From the NCBI GenBank assembly GCA_031289415.1, contig JAITPN010000028.1, positions 1-36,415 of the forward strand: a DNA stretch of 36,415 bases, read 5' to 3'. Below, one piece after another: positions 34,129 to 36,415 of the stretch. Made by a program: the position numbers and the translations under genes. How positions within the stretch are numbered: the first letter of the stretch is position 1; every line of letters starts with the position of its first letter. The DNA is from Prevotellaceae bacterium. Its GTDB lineage: Bacteria; Bacteroidota; Bacteroidia; Bacteroidales; UBA932. The notes beneath the pieces are model-generated. The model was not told where the DNA came from. It made no database searches and worked only from the letters and a program-made list of their open reading frames with translations.

Positions 34129-35931
34129 TTAGTGGTTGCAGGGTCCGAACAAGGCGGAATTATTCAGGTTGTCAATATTTGCATCAAGCCATTGCAGCCG
34201 AAGGGTGAAATAGTTGCGCACAAATTCTACTTCCGCTTCGTAGCTGCCCTGAATGGGTAAGTTAGGCCAAATGGATTCATTCATTACATTCCATCGTTCG
34301 AAATTGCGTTGTTGCGCGTCGTCGATATACGCCGTGGCTTGGTCGATATATTTCAATATGTCGTGCACTTGCTGGCTTTTTTCCTTCCAGCGCACTTTTA
34401 CCTGTTCGCGAAAATCAGGGTCGTTGAACAAATGTTTCAACCAAATGGTACACGGACGTGCGGTAAACCGTTCGGGATTGTAAGCCTCTTCGCCCGGCGT
34501 AGCATTGCCGAACGCGATGTCAAAGTCCCACAGCGGACCGAAAAAGAATTTATTCTCCGCCGGATTATAATAAAAATACACGCTGCCCCAGTCCACATCC
34601 CTGTTTTTCACCACTTCATTTACCAAAATAAAATCTACGATTGACGCAACGTCAAAATATTGGCGATAGGAAATATCGCCGCCGTCGGCGGCATACACGC
34701 TGTTTTCTGCGGCGTTCACGGTGTTGATGATACTATTCTTTACCGCATCAATATTGTCGTTCGGGTCTTTTATATTAACGACTTTTCCGTGGCTTGTTTG
34801 AAACCAAGGGTCTTCAGCCAACCCGTTCAACAGCTCCAAAAGATACCCGCCGGTGGGTTCCGTATCCGAAATTTTCGGAACATCTACACGGTCGTTGTCA
34901 ATTTTCAGATGCTCGGTAAGCAGATATACGCCGCGGTAGTCGTCGTTGAAAAATAATTCTACCTGTTCGGCGTGGGGCGTCCACTTCAGCCCGTCGAAAA
35001 GTTGCCCTATTTTAAAAGTAAGCTCGTTGCGCAGCAATGTTTTGTCAGCCGAATTGGCAAGCAGCACCCAGCGCCGGTGGGCAGGCATACCCAGCAGCGC
35101 GGTCTTATGCCCGTCTTCCAACTTCAGGCTGTAAGGCTTCTTCTCGAACCCCCACGACGTATTGCCGCGTCCTTTGATGTCGAGCTTGCCGCTACACACC
35201 AATCCGTGTTGCTGCTGCTTCTTGCCGTCGTGTAGCTTATAGGAAGCGCCTTCCATCCAAAATTCTCTACCGATATCCGATATGTCATGCGAAGAATTGA
35301 TGAGTAACATCGGCACATCGCTCACGCGAAGCTCCACCGTATAATTCAACGTACTGCCGTCGGTTGCCGTTACCGTATACACCACGGGCTTGGTAAAATC
35401 CTGCGGCGCGATAGTGTCGGGCGCAATGCGGTAGCCCGAAAATTGCACGTCGGGCGAAAACTTTGTAATATCCGTATTATAAGGCACGAGCATCGACACC
35501 GTGCGCTTGCTTTGATTGATTACGGCATTAACCCCCAGCTTGGTTGAACTGAATTTGCTAAGCGTTTTTGTCGCATTGCCGAACGCCACAACGACGTCAT
35601 ACTTCTTCGTAACGCCGTTTTCGTCCGTAAGCGTATACGTGATGACCTTTGAAAAATCCTGCGCTTCGTCCGCCGGCGGGTCAATCGTACTGCCGTTATG
35701 CACGATGTCCGGCGTCAGGCTGTGGATATCCGTACCGGCAGCCACATACACTTTAATGACGCCTTTATCCTCGCGCTCCTGAATATCCACAAAGTGATTC
35801 CCCAAGCCCTGAAACGTAAACTCCGTAATATATATATTCACCGGATTATTGACGATTTCTTCGGAACTTTTACTTTCGCAACCCGCTGCAAGCAGTGCGA
35901 TGACCATATAAGAGTAAATAAATTTATACAT
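34129..35931 (-). CDS. lipoprotein CotH-kinase family protein, copy 2
   Basis: Predicted lipoprotein (lipobox LLAAGC, C18), 600 residues; acidic residues follow the cysteine (ESKSSEE), which could favour surface exposure in Bacteroidota. Two DUF5018-like repeats (about 36-115 and 124-202) precede a CotH domain with KGRGNTSW (253-260), KKPYSLKL, RWVLLANSADKTLLRNELTFKIG, GVYLLTEHLKIDNDRV and WDFD (468-471). Paralogue of the next gene over its full length. It is the first gene of a CotH-CotH-GH29 unit and has a full-consensus promoter 26 nt upstream. Atypical kinase activity is inferred from the family. Confidence 0.85.
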   Translation of the reverse strand: MYKFIYSYMVIALLAAGCESKSSEEIVNNPVNIYITEFTFQGLGNHFVDIQEREDKGVIKVYVAAGTDIHSLTPDIVHNGSTIDPPADEAQDFSKVITYTLTDENGVTKKYDVVVAFGNATKTLSKFSSTKLGVNAVINQSKRTVSMLVPYNTDITKFSPDVQFSGYRIAPDTIAPQDFTKPVVYTVTATDGSTLNYTVELRVSDVPMLLINSSHDISDIGREFWMEGASYKLHDGKKQQQHGLVCSGKLDIKGRGNTSWGFEKKPYSLKLEDGHKTALLGMPAHRRWVLLANSADKTLLRNELTFKIGQLFDGLKWTPHAEQVELFFNDDYRGVYLLTEHLKIDNDRVDVPKISDTEPTGGYLLELLNGLAEDPWFQTSHGKVVNIKDPNDNIDAVKNSIINTVNAAENSVYAADGGDISYRQYFDVASIVDFILVNEVVKNRDVDWGSVYFYYNPAENKFFFGPLWDFDIAFGNATPGEEAYNPERFTARPCTIWLKHLFNDPDFREQVKVRWKEKSQQVHDILKYIDQATAYIDDAQQRNFERWNVMNESIWPNLPIQGSYEAEVEFVRNYFTLRLQWLDANIDNLNNSALFGPCNH

Positions 35932-35956
35932 CGTAGTGTAAAATAAGTTTAAGGTA

Positions 35957-35988
35957 CAAAGCTACTTATTTTTTTTGTAAATGACAAA
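35957..35988 (-). promoter_or_regulatory. promoter of the CotH-CotH-GH29 unit
   Basis: Minus-strand TTTG (35985-35988), 20-bp spacer, TAGCTTTG (35957-35964): full match to the Bacteroidota consensus. Leader of about 20 nt. Confidence 0.7.
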
Positions 35989-36012
35989 TACCTCACGCCC
36001 CCGCGCAGCCCC

Positions 36013-36048
36013 ACAAAAAAAAGACGAGGCTCTAAAAAGCCCCGCCTT
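36013..36048 (-). terminator. terminator of the gene at 36106
   Basis: On the minus strand AAGGCGGGGC and GCCTCGTCTT pair around an 8-nt loop with two wobble or mismatched positions, then a run of ten T (36022-36013). It lies about 58 nt past the stop. Confidence 0.75.
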
Positions 36049-36105
36049 CAGCAGAAGAAAAAAAACTTAGAAAATCAAAAACTTAAAGAACGATCTGTTC
36101 TCCTG

Positions 36106-36415
36106 CTATGGAATAATCGCACCCACAATCTCGCTCCAAGGACCTTTTTCGCCCGTCGTATTCTCCCAACAAAGACAGAAATACACGGTCTGTCCGCGCT
36201 CGTGTCCTTTAAATTCGAGCGTAAACGGCGTGCGCGTATCGAACGACGAATTCGTCAAATCTTCCACGTCCACCACCGGCTCGTCGCGTATCGCCCACCG
36301 GATTTCTGCACCATGCACGCCTGCGGGCTTCGCCTTCTTCGTATCTTGGTCGAAGAAATGAATGATGAGGCGGCGGATTACCGAGCTGTCAATCTCGAAA
36401 AACGGCATCGTCGTA
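36106..36415 (-). CDS. unrecognised protein, paralogue of 17839, partial at 5' end
   Basis: The frame is open to the window edge, so only the last 102 or so residues are seen; the ATG at 36408 is probably internal. The visible part looks like a beta-sandwich domain: IDSSVIRRLIIHFFDQDTKK, EIRWAIRDEPVVDVEDL, TPFTLEFKGHERGQTVYFCL and WENTTGEKGPWSEIVGAIIP. It resembles a fibronectin-III-like domain and matches, by eye, the C-terminus of the protein at 17839. Function unknown. The downstream terminator at 36013 separates it from the CotH unit. Confidence 0.7.
   Translation of the reverse strand, partial: TTMPFFEIDSSVIRRLIIHFFDQDTKKAKPAGVHGAEIRWAIRDEPVVDVEDLTNSSFDTRTPFTLEFKGHERGQTVYFCLCWENTTGEKGPWSEIVGAIIP

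Noticed and set aside
33220-34260. 346-codon frame antisense to CotH copy 1
   Set aside because: Arg/Val-rich shadow frame caused by codon bias of the real gene, and it crosses the CotH gene junction.

Overview
The window is a chromosomal segment of a Bacteroidota bacterium, most likely order Bacteroidales. This rests on many TAnnTTTG -7 boxes (several with TTTG about 20 bp upstream), the lack of obvious Shine-Dalgarno sites, and Bacteroidota-typical genes: DUF4254 next to a GT9 glycosyltransferase, DUF4846, a serine palmitoyltransferase with its GNAT-like neighbour, CotH-kinase lipoproteins and many lipoprotein glycosidases. Assignments come from reading motifs only; no database search was possible.

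Layout. (1) 1-1920: a SufS-like cysteine desulfurase with a long N-terminal extension, resembling family 2A encapsulin cargo, followed by a transposase remnant. (2) 1924-3078: tRNA-Pro(GGG) and rsgA on the minus strand. (3) 3098-7934: a plus-strand run of prenyl diphosphate synthase, DUF4254, GT9, a U32-family protein and DUF4846. (4) 8075-11200: a tight minus-strand operon pdxA-rnhA-nadB. (5) 11421-13310: a secreted GH36/melibiase-like glycosidase. (6) 13406-16979: minus-strand prs, a small beta-barrel outer membrane protein and priA. (7) 16980-18776: a gene-poor stretch with a promoter, a 14-copy 21-bp dyad repeat array and one unrecognised gene, ended by a strong terminator. (8) 18777-25186: plus-strand nitroreductase-like lipo/secreted protein, gcvP, then spt-GNAT-rpiB. 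(9) 25292-35931: two minus-strand transcription units encoding six consecutive predicted lipoproteins (two CotH-kinase paralogues, GH29, GH30, GH63-like, and another six-hairpin glycosidase). (10) 36106-36415: the 3' part of a second member of the unrecognised family seen at 17839.

How it fits together. Most of the window is housekeeping metabolism (Fe-S sulfur supply, NAD, PLP and PRPP synthesis, glycine cleavage, sphingolipid synthesis, replication restart). The accessory part is the 25.3-35.9 kb lipoprotein locus, which looks like a glycan-processing system without SusC/SusD in view. The most unusual DNA-level signal is a set of short-period intergenic repeats (7, 8 and 21 bp) placed mainly at convergent gene ends. 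They share a small core sequence, show dyad symmetry whose arms are conserved or co-vary, and in two cases supply the last codons and the stop codon of the adjacent gene (nadB and the GH36-like gene).
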